From the NCBI GenBank assembly GCA_003344405.1, contig NOWV01000019.1, forward strand, positions 558,001-622,000: a stretch of 64,000 nucleotides of DNA, in the 5' to 3' direction. Shown piece by piece: positions 11,384-25,378 of the stretch. The notes under the pieces were generated by a model, which saw only the letters and a program-made list of their open reading frames with translations, searched no databases and was not told where the DNA came from. The position numbers were made by a program, and so were the translations under genes. Numbering within the stretch: position 1 is the first letter of the stretch; the number at the start of each line of letters is the position of its first letter. Source of the DNA: Trichoplax sp. H2. Its lineage: Eukaryota > Placozoa > Uniplacotomia > Trichoplacea.

Positions 11384-13949
11384 ATTTACTTACCAATGGA
11401 ACAATTTCTGAACAAAGTGATTCTTGCAATAGTTGTGCATTGACTCTTGCCTATGAAATGGAGTCAATATTCTGCGGTAGTAATGATACTGCGTATCTCA
11501 TAACTTAAACTACAGTCATGATTAGTTTTACATTATGACAATCATAACGTCTAAAAATTTCTATTTTTAGAAGTGGATGAATATAAGCATGCCATTTAAT
11601 ATTGGTCATGGCAATCCGGCAGCATTGCTACCTAAATTATTCTTGCATTTAAATACGGCAAGTCAATTCTATGGCTATTAAATGTAGCAAATCGTTCAGG
11701 ATCAAGTATAAACTGTAGTAAAAAGTGTTTTTTATCGCTTTGATTCGCAATTCTTCAACTAGAAATTTAAGCCATGAAAATTGAGCAAATATATGAAACA
11801 AACAGTTGTAGGACAACTCTGCATTCAATCTAAAAAATATCGTTTATCAATAGACCATTGCAATGAACGTGTAATAATTTCTTGTTATTACTTATATAAT
11901 CCTATATTTGACTATCAGATACAGCCTTAACTAGCGAATCCCAGTCTTATACTAGAAACAGTAAAATTGTGCCGTATATCCTATTAGCCATATACTGTAC
12001 GACCGCAATTAGCTGACATCATTACAACTACCTGTAAGGGAAGAATTCTTATTTCTTTCCTTCATAATAAAGATTAAAAAATAGTTAAAATTAAGTGAAC
12101 AATCGACTATATCAGCAATGTGATTCAACTTATTTATAATGCAAGATCAAATATTTTTATATAATGTATTACTCAGGAATTAAGAATTACATTAGTGCAT
12201 TACTTTAAAACAGAACTTGAATCGTGTTTTGTATTACTATCTAGAATTGTACTAGCAACCATGTTGAAAGTTGTTACTGCTCTCAATTAGCATTGAAGAT
12301 AGGAAATGAAACAAATAGTTAAATTTATTGTAAAACTAGCTACGTACTACTATGCTCTTGATTTAACGAAAAATCGTGGCTTACATACGTACGCCGTTCA
12401 TAATCATAACGTAATATTTACAAGTTGCAACGTAAGTTAGTATTAGATTGTAAACAATTAGCCATGTTTATTATAGCGTACAGTAGTTTAACCTTCCATA
12501 TTTATCATAAGCTTTACTTAGTAACTCATAGTTATAGGCTGTAATTTAAGATTTTACATTAGAATACGAATGACTATATACGCATAGGAAGGTGTGGAGT
12601 CAATATTGCCGCTAGAGGCAAAAATAAATATTTAGCCCGTATAATACGAAATATTTTGTTCATGGCACTTTGGTAGGCAAAAATCATGTTTACATAGACA
12701 TAGCAGCAATTATCAAATTGGATTATAAGTGATCCTCTGTAAAATGTTGTTAGTAGTAATAATCTAAATAGTTGCTAAATAAGGCAGAATGTCGCGGTGC
12801 GGATTGAGACAGCAACCGATACGAAGAGCATATAAACAAGCAGCGTTAGATTGTTGCGTAGTTGAATCTAAAACTTGTTCTAGTAGTTTTACTCGGCTAC
12901 AATAGAACTGTTAGTGGATTATCTTTGCATATATATCGAACATACTTTTAATTTTCTACGAATTTTGGAATTTCGTAATTGACTATATTACAAATACATG
13001 TCTACATCTTCGTAGCTTTGACAGCTACTGTTTACAGAAATATAGTCAAAATATACAAATTCAAGAAATCAAACGAAGAAATAGCCTGATATTTATTATC
13101 TTTACTGCTTAAGTGAGACTATTATATCTAGCATTATAATTTAATATGCAGTTGCATTTAGAGATGTTGCACATTACTTCAGTTGCAAGCGGTCATAAGG
13201 TACGTCTTGTTTACAGAATGGAAGGAAAGATATCTCGAAACCACGTTATTCTGTATTCGAGTGATTATATTGACGCATACTAGATTATTACGTTTCTTAA
13301 ATATCCTCAGAGTATATTGGAAATGCTGTTTAAGTCCTATAATTTAAATGGAAGTAAGTACTAATAGCTTATGATGTGCAATGTTGATTAATTGATCCAA
13401 GGTATTTCGATGTTAGCATATCTTATCGTGTTAAGTACGAGTAAGTATTTTGAACGTATTAGCATACACTAGTTGTCTAGCTTTTACATAATATCGAATC
13501 ACAATTATCGATTTTTTTAGATATAAGATTAAGTGTTACCAAGCTATTAATCTACTGATGAGTGTAGATCAAATAATAACGATAGCAGTATGTATAGGAC
13601 ATTTGATATGGTTTTTAATAATACAATATATATAGAATTCATGTATTCTGCAAAATAATTGATTTTGCAAATTGGCGGTAACTTTAAATACAACAATTGC
13701 GAAATTAAGATTGTATACTAGAAGCTTAATTAATAATTTTGAATCTCGTATTCGTTAATTTACGTAAATTAGAAAAGGATATTGGTATGCAGATTTACAA
13801 GGGGCTGTTATAGTGAATTAATCTAGTAACTTTACTAACATACTGATAATCATTTAAACTTTAATTGCACTACAGTCTTGGTAATCAAACTAAAATATAA
13901 CCTGAAATAATATACAAAACCAAATAAAATTTTTTCAGAATAGAAAATT
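11384..13949. other. No gene recognised; possible diverged LTR remnant near 12,780-12,950
   Basis: No domain-bearing frame was seen. Around 12,830 there is a CATATAAA box followed by a stretch reading TTCTAGTAGTTTTACTCGGC that resembles the U5 part of the family-I LTR at 7199-7800 (TTCTAGTAGTTCTAATCTCG). No matching ends or target duplication were found, so the LTR reading is weak. Confidence 0.3.
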
Positions 13950-16900
13950 TCAAGTAAGGCATAGAATGCCATCATAAATGGGCTCATACGTAACTGGTTC
14001 GGGATGATTTGAAGTAGAATCTGAATTTCTTTCTATATCTGATGAGATCGAATCAGGTAATGGAGGCAAATCTCTCTCAATCATATGTGATGCAGAACTA
14101 GTAACATTTTCATTTGAGCTCTTTGTATTTCTGTAATTTTTCTTTAAAAATAAGGCAATGAGGATAATAATTAAGAGGATAAGAGTAAGTGAACTGATGT
14201 ATTGCCATTCTAACGTTGCTTGAGAAGCATATCTAGGCGTACCAGTAGTAGGACATCGAGATTCAGGTAGAAGAGTACTTTCGTAAGTAGTTAGACCTGC
14301 TAATTCAGATGAAAAAGTAATAAATGTTTAGTGCTGCTATAATTATAGAAATAGCAGGTATAAATACTAATGCTAAAATAAAATTATAATTTATGGCTCA
14401 TTTAGCTAATGCACGCCTGTAGATTATCTATAGCATTATTATGCACATTAGCTTCTCTGGCAGTTGCTAGTTAATTGGTTCTGTTTTTAAGTAACTGGCG
14501 CTTATATACTTCCACAAAGAACGCAAAACTTTATCACGATGTTCTCAATGCACTAGGTATATTAGAGCTGTGATCTAAGTTGTAATATTTCACTTTGTGA
14601 TCTCGTATGCATTTATATTTAGAGTTGCAGAATGATTGCCTAAATTTACCTTACAATTATAATAATTTGGTTTTACAATACTATACACATATTCTGTTCA
14701 CTAATTAATTAATATTAGATTTAGTAATCTATTGAGCGCTTTTCAATTAAATTCCTTTATCATTTTTGGATTTTGTTGTGTATTTGTAATAGTTACAGTG
14801 TAATATTGTTATTATTTAATAGATGTACAATTAGAACTTATATTTGCTAAATTAGATTTATTTTTGCTACGAAGCAGTAAAAATAATTTGTACACATTTC
14901 TGTACTTTGTAATATAACAACTAATTATTTTTACAAATTGATAATAAAAATTTTATGAAAGTCCGTTAATAGCGACGAAATTGTTGTCTTCCTAAAATTT
15001 TCCTTGCTATCCTAACATGATGAAGAAAGTTTGATAATGCTTCGTATGCATTATACAAATTTCATACCTCCCTCATCGTCTGTATTACTTAGCGTGGCTA
15101 AATTAAATTCTTGGATTGTTGTATTGTCGCTGGTGACATTAGCTTTAGCACTGTTCGCGTACCAAAAATAGACTGTATTAAATCGAAGTTGCTTGAAGCT
15201 TATTCTCATAGTAGTACTTTTAACGTGAAACTTTCGTATAGAAGTTCGAAAGAAAATAATTGTCACACATTAGTTAGTATCTTGCCCTATAAAAATATAT
15301 CCATTTTAACAATGTCGCAGTGTAATGAATAATAGCATTAACTCTGTATGCATACATCATTTTGAAGAAAAAAATTTTAGAAAGTAGGATTAAAAACATC
15401 TAAATTTTATTATATTAGAAACTAGTAATGATCTATTCAGCAAAACATTAGCTATTTGTACTGTATACATTCTTATTTAATGCTAATTCTAATTCAAAAA
15501 ATCATGAAAGTAAGCAATGCTGTTGATCTCTGCAAGTTTGCTTTTACCTTTCTAGGTGTCGTTGTTGAATCATTTTCCAAAAGGTAGAAATTGTACCAGT
15601 AGCTGATTGTACAAGTAGCCTGTTTGAAGCAAATAAAATCTACGACTTCCTGATTATATCTAATGATAGTAGTACAATTTTTAAGCGGTTGTGGTTTAAC
15701 TAGAAGAGTGAATAGCAAAGATATAGTATTAAAGAGTGTCATTAGTAGTTGGTAACAGCTAATTTGTTTCGGACAAAATTCATGGATATAGCAGTTGTTG
15801 GATTGGCGAAAGTGATATTTTTAATATTTGTAGTTCACAGTTTAACCGTATTTGAAAAAAGAATTGATTTTAATAACTTTTAGTGGAATTATGATGAAAT
15901 ATGCGGTAATAGACTATGTTAAATTTTTAGCTTTATGCTTTAAATTTACTAAAATATTTTAATAGATTTTAGTGGTATTACTGTAGTGTGTTTAATTTTC
16001 ACTGTAGTCTTGACATATTATTAAAATATGGATATTTTGTATTATACCAAATATAGATAGCTTTACAGTCTATTTCAAATACAGTACTTTCAAATATAGC
16101 TCGTTATGTTAAGTTATTCGCAGCATCTATGGCCTTCGCTGTTTCCTTCAATTATTCGCTATTACTGTGTCTGCTTATGGTAAATTTCATATTTAATTCT
16201 ACAATCCTGCTCTCTGCGTGTGTTCTTTCTCTTAATCTATAAATACTGATGGTTTCGGTCTCAAATTTATTAGTTGCATTTGTTAGTGTCTGTATCTGCA
16301 CACATTACTTCACGACAGCTTACAGTACATGCCTGATCTACCAATAACTACCACAATGCAGTGTTCTTATTTTCTACAGTAAATATTCCTTTTTCTAGTA
16401 AATACTTCGTGTATTTATTGTGAAATGTCTAAAGTTTCCACATCAACAGACTCTTCGAACCCTCCATCACAATTACAGTAATCAATGAACTTATTAACAT
16501 CTAGGAATCCAAAACTCTCCTACGTGCGATGAAAATATAAAGGATAATACTATTATATGGTGTAATCTGAGTATGCTTCATTGTATCTAAAAATTGTTGA
16601 ATCTGTTTAGGTGTACTCGTTTCTATATCTGATAAACTGATATTGTGATAATCAATATGATAATAAATTCATAAAATGCTTAATCTATTTTAAGAGATTT
16701 ATAGATATTTCACAAATCTACTTACATGAAATATTCGAAGACTTGTGACTACAGCGAATTAGCGATGGTGATTTAGCTTGTTTATGATAATGAAATGAAG
16801 TTATGATTGTATAAGTTATATTAAATCCTAACCATTTTGGCAGTAGTTGTAGCGAGCAATTGGTTTGCCTAGTGATATTGCAAATAAATTTGCTGACTAA

Positions 16901-19900
16901 AGTAAAGCCTGGAGTGTGAACAAGATACCGAATTTGATATGCAACGGACTTTATGTAAGTTCTATCGATTTTTGGTGGGTGCCAATTAATCCACAAGCGG
17001 CTGCATGCAATGGTAGCGGTTATATTGGTTACTGTAGATGATGTTCCTACAATAAAGAAGAATTGCAAAACAAAGTCATTAAATATTTTCGTATTGGGTA
17101 TCACAGATAGTTTTATGAGACGAATGGATGTTTTACTTTCGATAGGGCATTGATTATTATCATTCATAGTTATGGCAGGCGTATTATTGCTAACAGATGG
17201 ACCTGCATACAGAAAATATAGAACTTTATTTCGATCGTTACTTGAGAAACTTAAATATGGAGTATAGTTCAATTTTACTCTCGAATTATATGCAACGAAT
17301 TTAAATCAACAGCATACATAAAAATTATTTAAATTATCTATCTGTTTGTAATAATTTGGAATAGATAAAAAATTGACTTTCTAACGTGTAGTTTTGGTAA
17401 ATTATTCTTACCTGTAGGGCTAATCGAATTAGTGGTATGGACAATATTTGAACTTGTTACAGTAGTTGTATTAACAATAGATGGCGTTATATCTTGGGAT
17501 GACGTTGTGGCTGCTGTTAATGCAGTTATACCAGCATTTTTTATTTCAAAACTAAAGATGCTGCTATTACTACTTAGTTCGCCGTATATTTCACTCTGAA
17601 TGTACCAAATAAACGTCCCATAGCAATCCTTGGAGCACCCAATTTCCGCAAAAGTTAACTCCTTCATTATTTCTTTCTTCACTTTATACTATTAAAATAT
17701 TTTGGAATATCTTTTAAATTCGGATATATAATGTCTTTAGGAAATTTATAGTACTACAGTGGATTGTATTTCTACAAGAGATAGCTTAAGGTCGATTTAT
17801 GTCAGTTATAACCGTTATAAATTAACATAATTTTTATTCCCGCAGCTACTGAAAGCGACAATTCATATTCCGCTCTGCTTATTATATATTTGAAGAGATA
17901 CTTTCAAAATGGATGTCGATATTACTGTGATTAATCTTTATCTGCTATAAAAATATAGTTACCTGTCTATATTGATCGCTGGAAAATTTTTCGTTAATGT
18001 GAAATATATATTGATGTTCCACTCCATCAAAGCAAGTGTCATGTTCTTCGCACCACAATAACAACTTTTGTTTATTGTAGATGATGTCGGTATGGCAATT
18101 CCTTGGAGCTTTTGGTGTAACTAAGTAACAAATCATCAAAACAGATTAAATTAGATTCATTAATAGAGTAAGATAATGCAGCACATTTATTGTTCATTTT
18201 ACGTTAATTACAATTAGATATGTTATTAAAAATTCTCAAGATTTATTAGCATTTCTTGCATATACGCGTATGCTTTATAGAGTTTATTAAATGTATGGAA
18301 TATTCAAAAATTTAAACTGCTACCATAAATCACGTTGTTTAAAATTTTCTATTCAGTAACTGGTTGTATGCAGATAATTGAATTTCTGTTAGAGCCTTAG
18401 AAATTCATGTAATATTAGGATTAGGGTTTTTACACTATATCATATTAATTGTATTATTAATGTAAGAAACATACTATTAGTATCGGAGAAAAAATTTAAT
18501 GATCATTATGTTGTCATTCGAGAACAAAAATAATGGCTTGGAAGATTCCATTTATAAGATTGCAATGCCACTTCTACAGCTTTAATTTCTATCCGGTAAG
18601 TAATTGAAATTTACTGCATATTTGACTATCAATTAAATCTTACATTTCATAGCTGAAAATAATATATAAACTTCGCTGATTGAATTAAGCTTGTTGTTAG
18701 CAAGAGCCTCAATCTTGAACTTGAATGTTGCATCATTCCATTTTCGATTGATTGGAATAGTGCAAGCATAAGTAGTTGACCGATTACCATAATTACAGGC
18801 AGTACTCCACTTGGGATCGCCTTTACTGGATCTGCTTATTATTACATATTGAATCCAGTAATGAATTAAAAATGAGCAATACCGCTGATTGGAAGGTGGG
18901 TACCAAGTAACTTGAACATGATTACAGATAGTTCTAGCTCGAAGTTGAGTAACTGGTTCTAATAAATAAATCAAAGCTTTACTTTTTTTATCAGCTGAGG
19001 TGAATTAAATTTGTTAGATGATAAACTGCTACATATACTTCATTCGATACGGTTACCTAACATTTTACATTTGCTGTTTTTGTTCAGATTTAAACTTGTT
19101 CCTACAAAAATGATGAAAATTGTAATTTATAATGCTTACTGCTATAATGAACTAGAAATTATTTCTGTGATTGCAATGCATTAATTATTTCCTTCTCTAT
19201 CTTATCAGATTTTGTCAAGAAAACTAAGTACAATGTAATAGCTGTTGTTCTACTACCTATAGCAGGTGCGTAGCGCTGATGTTATGTATAATAAATTTAC
19301 GAGTATAAAGCTAAATAATACTGTACAATTCCGATTAGAAAAGTTATTAAACTCCTTGTAATAATTCAAACTAGTATCCAATTAATATGTAAGCATCCTG
19401 ATATCTATAAAATCTGACGTATTGTGTTACTTTTCTACTATTTATCCTATGGCCATTAAACTGTAGCACATGATTCCATGCCCACTGCTTCAAGGTTTAA
19501 TAACGAACAATATGAATGTTTGTAAATTTTGCAAGTTTCATCATTAATGTTCAAAGTAAGGAAATAAGTAAGTTTTACGATGAGTTACGATGCACATTGT
19601 GATTGTGCAGTAATTAGTATTAGTGATGGTATTGAGAATCATTTTTAGAATCTGAAACCTTAATAGAGTCATTTGTTGTATAAATTTATCAGCTATCTAA
19701 TCTACTTTTTTAAAATGCTAATCAACAAAAAATTCGATCTTGTAAAGAGTATAGCATGAATAGTATAAGTGCACAGTTTCATCATCAGCAATCATGAAAT
19801 TGGCTTATAAGCATAGTGCACTATTCTACTTCTTAATGCTAGCGTTCTTCAATTACTACTGTAATTATCTGAAACTATGACAATCCTAATAGCCACTTTT

Positions 19901-21606
19901 TACTGTTGTAATAAGAGGAGGGATGCAAATTCTTCTCCGTCAAGCATACTATCTATAAGCAATGCTTTTAAAAAGCAAAAATACGCTAATGTAACCTCAG
20001 AATTGGAGAGTTTGCCTCTGTATAAAGCTGACTAAACTATCTAAGGTATTTATCGCTTACTATCAAACCCTGTTTCTTGTAATATATGCTAATGCCACTT
20101 AGAGACAAAATTGACCTGTTCAAATGCTTTATCGCCGGTTTCTATAATTTCTTTACATATTGATATACTTTACATTGTACAGTGTACAGGCTTCGGCAAT
20201 AATTAAGTTTCTGTACGATAGGAATTTCCGACTGAATTCGACTCGCAATTAAAAGAGGAAATGTCACAAAACAGCTTTGCAACAAGATAACGCAATATAC
20301 GATCAATAAGTCAATTCCTTGAACCACGTATCAAGGAACGATATCTTCACTATCAGAAACACTCTTGCTCTACTAGCAGACTACATAAAGACTTAAACGC
20401 CTCGTATTTTACGTTAAACACTAAGTATAAGAATCCCGTTTATTACACGATATACTGCATTTATATACTCTTCCTCAATAGTTCATGAGTCATAGTTAAT
20501 ACAATTAACATTGGAATCGTTTACTGAATTAGATATTAATTTTAGCTACTGCTCCCTTAATGCAAACAACAATGTTTACGAACATAGACATGTAATGACT
20601 AATACAGAATAGTCAGATTACGATATGTCCTATCACGGAAAATTTCAATGATAATTTACAATCTACCATAAGTAAATTACAATCACAATGATTCGAACTG
20701 TAAGTAGATGATTTGCATTTCCTATTATAACTATTAATTTCAGTTTGTGTATATGTGTCACTGTGATAAAAAGTCAGTACTATATTAAAACACAGTATAT
20801 CCTAATTAGAAGTTAACTAAATAAGGATAGTCTAACAGGATTATCCTTAAATATTTCTACTCTAATACAGTATATAACACTATCACAGGAAAACTTTTAG
20901 TTTAGTGCACCGATAATTTCTTAAAAAGGAGTATATATGAAAATTGGCATTGATATAACGCCTATGGATAGTATCTATTTTAATTATAATAATATAGAAG
21001 TCACTTTTATAAGTACTTCGGTAATAAGCAAAAGATACAGTATTTTGGACTCTATGAAAGTAGTTTCTGACTATTATTAAGTACTTGCATTAGTCATCTT
21101 CTCATGCTTGCGTATATTTTTTCTCCGTTTTTGACTATCAATTTGCTCATTTTAACTGTATTTATTTGTATGTTTTCATGAGCATTATAATTAAGTTTCA
21201 ATAGTAGTACTGAAGTCATGGCACAAAATATATAAGATTACTAATGACTTCAACATTGCTTTATCTATTACATAAAATCTGACGTCATTTTCTCGCTCAT
21301 GGATGTAAATTTAGAGCTTTTATAACGACATAGTAAAGCGAATGAGTCTTTACTAGAAATAAAATAATAGATTCGAAAAGATATCGAAATAGAAATTATG
21401 ACAAACGTTTAATCAGCAAAATATTTCTCCAGAATCTAATAGGTTTCCAGCCCTTTTTTCTAGCTAAGTTCAAAGATTATTACTTTAAATTATACTGATA
21501 TAATATTTTAATTTATAATCAGTTTATACTAATTCACGACTTTACCTCGGGTTAAACCAAGAACTAGAAAAATGATGAGCCCGAATGGTTTACTGTCTGT
21601 CGCCAT
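13950..21606 (-). CDS. Receptor A: two D1-D2 fibronectin-III-like units, transmembrane helix, short tyrosine-bearing tail
   Basis: Exons by eye: signal peptide 21606-21546 (MATDSKPFGLIIFLVLG); optional 45-base exon 19101-19057; D1 18958-18644; D2 first half 18120-17963; D2 second half plus Ser/Thr stalk 17688-17412; second D1 17046-16726; second D2 15699-15548 and 15230-15068; membrane and tail 14299-13950. Without the small exon the chain is 1797 bases, divisible by three (598 residues). D1 motifs are CNHVQVTWYPP and CSRLWINWHPP; the second D2 ends VYFWYANSAK. The membrane segment is YISSLTLILLIIILIALFL followed by KKNYR. The roughly 65-residue tail holds LPPLP and ends VTYEPIYDGILCLT. This is a type I membrane protein, probably a receptor; the ligand is unknown. 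Intron 1 carries an LTR (20262-20887). No catalytic domain is present. Confidence 0.72.
16135..16400 (-). repeat. Segment homologous to 25,034-25,320, inside an intron of receptor A
   Basis: This segment aligns with 25,034-25,320 in the same orientation, including CACAATCCTG(C/T)TCTCTGC(G/A)TGTGTTCT. Read on the minus strand, both encode a related peptide: here TISIYRLRERTHAESRIVEL, there GGIYSFCDRTHAENRIVEL. The copy here is followed by a stop after SRHSNSE and lies in the intron between the second D1 and second D2 of receptor A. It may be a decayed exon or part of a dispersed repeat. Confidence 0.5.
19877..20035 (+). pseudogene. Orphan open frame resembling a receptor cytoplasmic tail (plus strand)
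   Basis: A 52-residue frame reads TILIATFYCCNKRRD, then a Ser-rich stretch, then KQKYANVTSELESLPLYKAD and a stop. NKRR looks like a stop-transfer sequence and YANV fits a YxNx SH2-binding motif. The 20 hydrophobic residues expected of a membrane helix are found only in another frame just upstream (ALFYFLMLAFFNYY, from 19794), which suggests a frameshifted remnant. It is opposite in strand to receptor A and lies in its first intron. Chance similarity is possible. Confidence 0.25.
20262..20887 (-). mobile_element. Solo LTR, family II (target duplication GGAAA), in intron 1 of receptor A
   Basis: Plus-strand ends are TGTCACAAAACAGCTTTGC and ACACTATCACA, flanked by GGAAA at 20257-20261 and 20888-20892. 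By analogy with the promoter order in the copy at 37380-38009, its transcriptional sense is the minus strand, the same as the host gene. It is near full length for the family (626 bases) and has no coding capacity. Confidence 0.92.
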
Positions 21607-24600
21607 CACGTAATGATTAGTGAAATTTTCTGTGTCAAGGACTTAATCGATCTGCAGAACAATTTTTACTCGGAAAAAATACAAATCTTTTCTAAAATAA
21701 GTTTAAGAACTACTAATAAGCAAGCATTATCGGCGTTTATTAATATTATTATAGGAATATAAGTAAAATAAAAATATAAAGTGGGTAATTATATTTGCAT
21801 GCTGACACGCCCAGTCGAATTTAGTTAAATATAGCAGCCGCTCGCGTAGTTGTCAAAGTTTCTTGATTTTCTAGTACCTTCTGAGAACGGGCATAAAACG
21901 CTTGACTATCGTATCTTGAATATATGTTAACTACAAAACAACTTTTGTTGCAGTGAATGTTGGTAAGGGTAACTTATGTCTCATATTTCCATGAAAGTGC
22001 ATCATAAAGGCGTACAACATTAATCTACTTTAATTATACAAGGCTAAGGAAAGATTTAACAGATTGATGAGCACATCAAATTGTTGGCGATTATGCTATA
22101 ATTAAACGAAATACCGCGGTAAATTCAATGTGCAAATCTTACGTGCAGTAATTAACGGTTTAATTAAATTGTAAGACTGAGATTGAATTTAGAGTGCATT
22201 TATTAAAATGTTTAGTGACGAAGGCGGTAGTAAACGTATTTAAAAACTGTTACACCTGTGCGTATACGAAGTAACTCTTATTCAGTAAATAGTAACCGAA
22301 ATTGTTTATTTTGATCATTCCGTATAAGGCTTGGGAGAAATAAAATTAAGGGTAAGAAATTCAAAGTAAACAAAACAGCACGGTAAAATCTTGTTATTTC
22401 GCGAAGTCATATTCGAAATAGAAGATCTATTTAACAATTGGCCGTATCGTAGAGCACATTAAGTGGCATCTGATAAATATGAAGACAGATTAATAGCAGA
22501 AATCCTTTCAGTTCTCGGATTTATACCATGTATTGGTCGGCAAATTGTTAATCTTTTCAACTACAAGTGAAGGATTTAGCATATCTTGGCGATTTTGCAG
22601 CCAAGAGAGTACAGACGTTGTAGAATAGGCTTCTAATGAATCAGATCTTCCATTAAATAATATTAAACGGTAACAGCCGTAATCAGTACGTGATTACAAT
22701 CAGATTTATGCTACGTTAGTTCTATTTCAGTTTCAGTATATAGGTTAGATGCTAAGCACTATGATTGTAATTAATCTCTTTTGGTAGCTTAAATTCTAGT
22801 AATAGCGAGTGTTTTAATACTATATTAATCGCAGAATAAAAGCAACCTTTTCTGCTTTAATCGGAAACTTACGAGAGCTAATCTTTGACAATAAGGCTCC
22901 TGGAAGGATATAAATTATAATTTGATGTATACTTCATATTAAATGAGAATCAGTATCGATTTAGTGGAGAATTCTGGCAAATAACTACATCACTAGGACC
23001 ATCATATCAAAATTTATGCTAATTAGATTCTACAATTTCTATAAGCTACATAACTATCATCTCCTACTTAATGGATAGTATGAAATACCCTGGGATAGTG
23101 TTTTATATCGTTGTGATTTATCGTGTAATATTTAGCCACTATACTGACTAACATTTTAGAGGTAGCCATTGAGCCTTTTAATTTGGAACTTAGTATTTTG
23201 ATAGACGTTAACAATGTTGTATGACATAACCTATTTACTTGTTACATCTATTAACAGTTGAAACTAATGATAGTAAATGATAATTTTCTACTATTTTTTT
23301 CCGTACTCTATTTAGATTTCATGTTAATTACTCTGTAACGGAAGTTTACAACATTGAAGATTGTTATCCCGTAATCTTATGCTAATCTGCTTGAAATGGT
23401 GAATCAAGTAGTACAGTACTTTATGTATGACTGCGTTTTTATCATGAAATCTATATTTTAGTTTCATAAACTGTAAAATTTAAAGCAGGAAAAAGGATAA
23501 TTAGGAATGACATGCTTTATATTATGGGGATAGACATTACTAGCGATTTCATGTAATTAATGTTTCAAAATTAAAGAGATAAGATTTTCGTAAACAAATT
23601 TAAGCTAAATTATACAGTATTATCCACAGATAAATTTTCGAATGTATTGCATTACTTGCATTTATATAGTCATGAATTTGTAATTATATATCTTAAAAGT
23701 ACTACATCAAGAATATTGATTGCACTCTATTTGTATAAATTTGTTGGTCTATTAAATTACCGTACTAAGAGCCTTCCGTCTTCACTTTGACAAACTGTTT
23801 TGTTGTTTACATTAATCTTAGTCTACTATACGAATACGACTTGAGCTATTCCTTGCATAGTCCCATAACCTTAAAACTTCACTCTATTGTATGAATTGGC
23901 TTATCCATTAAATTATTAAGAACTTTCTATCTTTAGTTTGATAAGCTGCCTAGTTGTGTGCAACAATCCTGGTCTTCTTTACGAACACAACTTGAATTAT
24001 TTCTTGCATAGTCTCGTAACTTTAATTCTAGGCTAATTTGGTGACCACTTTATCGAATTATAACTTATTTTCGATAATGAAATCTAGTTCTTCTCTTAAG
24101 TATCAGTTATTCGTTTAAACCTAGCATAAATTGAAGATAACCGATGTGTGATATATCGGTATGCGTGTGATTCTTCGCCTGAAGTATATTTTAGATGGTA
24201 TGTATGGGCCCAGTTAGAATGGAAATTTGATATGCTTCATCTAGTTTAGATATATAAAAGTGCTATAGTGTTAAATTATTACAAAAAAATTAGTAATATT
24301 TAGTTACACAACGACGTTAAAAGTTATGATATAGTTTATAATTTAGATGTTTTAAGCTTTGATACAGTAGTGCTTGTTTGGTACTGTAAATTAGCATGTG
24401 CTTATGATAGATTAATAGGGATGATAGATTGTATGTTATAGCATAAATTATTTACGTGAATGGGTATAATCTAATCTATTTGCCTTGTATTAATCATCGA
24501 ATATGTATATTTTTAAATTTTAACGTATCAATTTTTGCTATTTAGTTATAAAACTATTCACGGATTTAAAACACTATTGATACAAATGATAACTTCTAGC

Positions 24601-25033
24601 GACTGCAAAAATTTCTATAAACTCGTCATATTGTCTAACAAAGTTAGTTTTTAAGTTTATTATTTAATATAAAGTTCAAGGTGCACCAATCACCGTGAAT
24701 TTATAGAATCAGGATCAAGGATTTTCAGGGTTTCTTAGACAGATTTAGTTCCTAATACGTTGTTTAAGGACCAGATTTATGGATTTAGTCTTCTCATAAT
24801 TTTATTATTTATCTTATTACATAAATGGTTACGTTACAGCATGAACTCTAGCATACTTTGGATTGATTCACGATTTTAGTTTGTGGTAAGTTGTAGCGTA
24901 TGTAGATTTTACTATAACTGTAATATACTCATTTATATAGACATTTGCTTTGCGCTTAAACAAAGAATTCTTTACAGTTTTTTGCACCATATTCAAAATA
25001 AGCTTATAGTATTTAGTTATTAACAGTACTTAC
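21607..25033. repeat. Mostly featureless; a 150-base tandem duplication at 23,744-24,030
   Basis: No gene was recognised. Two units, 23744 to about 23882 and 23896 to about 24030, align head to tail. Both contain TTGCATAGTC(C/T)C(A/G)TAAC and (G/A)AGCTATTCCTTGCATAG-like blocks. The units are diverged and the frames are broken in both. The rest is AT-rich sequence between receptor A and the fragment at 25 kb, with nothing else supportable. Confidence 0.45.
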
Positions 25034-25320
25034 AGCCTTCCCAATTTTCGAAAATCATTTACTATTACATAGTCTGTAATGGTGTACGTTGTATCTAATT
25101 CCACAATCCTGTTCTCTGCATGTGTTCTATCACAAAAGCTATAAATACCGCCGGTTTCTATCTCAGACATCATTAGTTGTCCTAGTCATAGTATATGTAC
25201 TATCACACGTTACTCATGGCAGCTTACACAGATCTAAAGTAACTACCTCATTGAATCTCAGCTACTGTCTTCAATAAAGCATTCTCTTTTATCTAAACCT
25301 CCTGTACAGCAATGTTTTTT
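25034..25320 (-). other. Candidate isolated exon, homologous to a segment inside receptor A
   Basis: On the minus strand an open stretch 25181-25034 is bounded by CTAG before it and GGCT|GTAAGT after it. It reads MMSEIETGGIYSFCD, THAENRIVEL and YTITDYVIVND. The entry phase is 1, as in the receptor genes; the exit phase is 2. The homologous copy at 16,135-16,400 is interrupted by a stop. Function is unknown. It may be an exon of another gene or a piece of an unrecognised repeat. Confidence 0.35.
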
Positions 25321-25378
25321 TCGTATAAGATATTCTAATAAAAGTATAAATGAAACTTATTGCTATCTATGCTGTACA

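Noticed and set aside
20142-20327. Minus-strand frame resembling a signal peptide (LLIVYCVILLQSCFV) upstream of receptor A
   Set aside because: Its hydrophobic part is LTR sequence (20262-20887). The better signal-peptide exon, with correct length and phase, is at 21606-21546.
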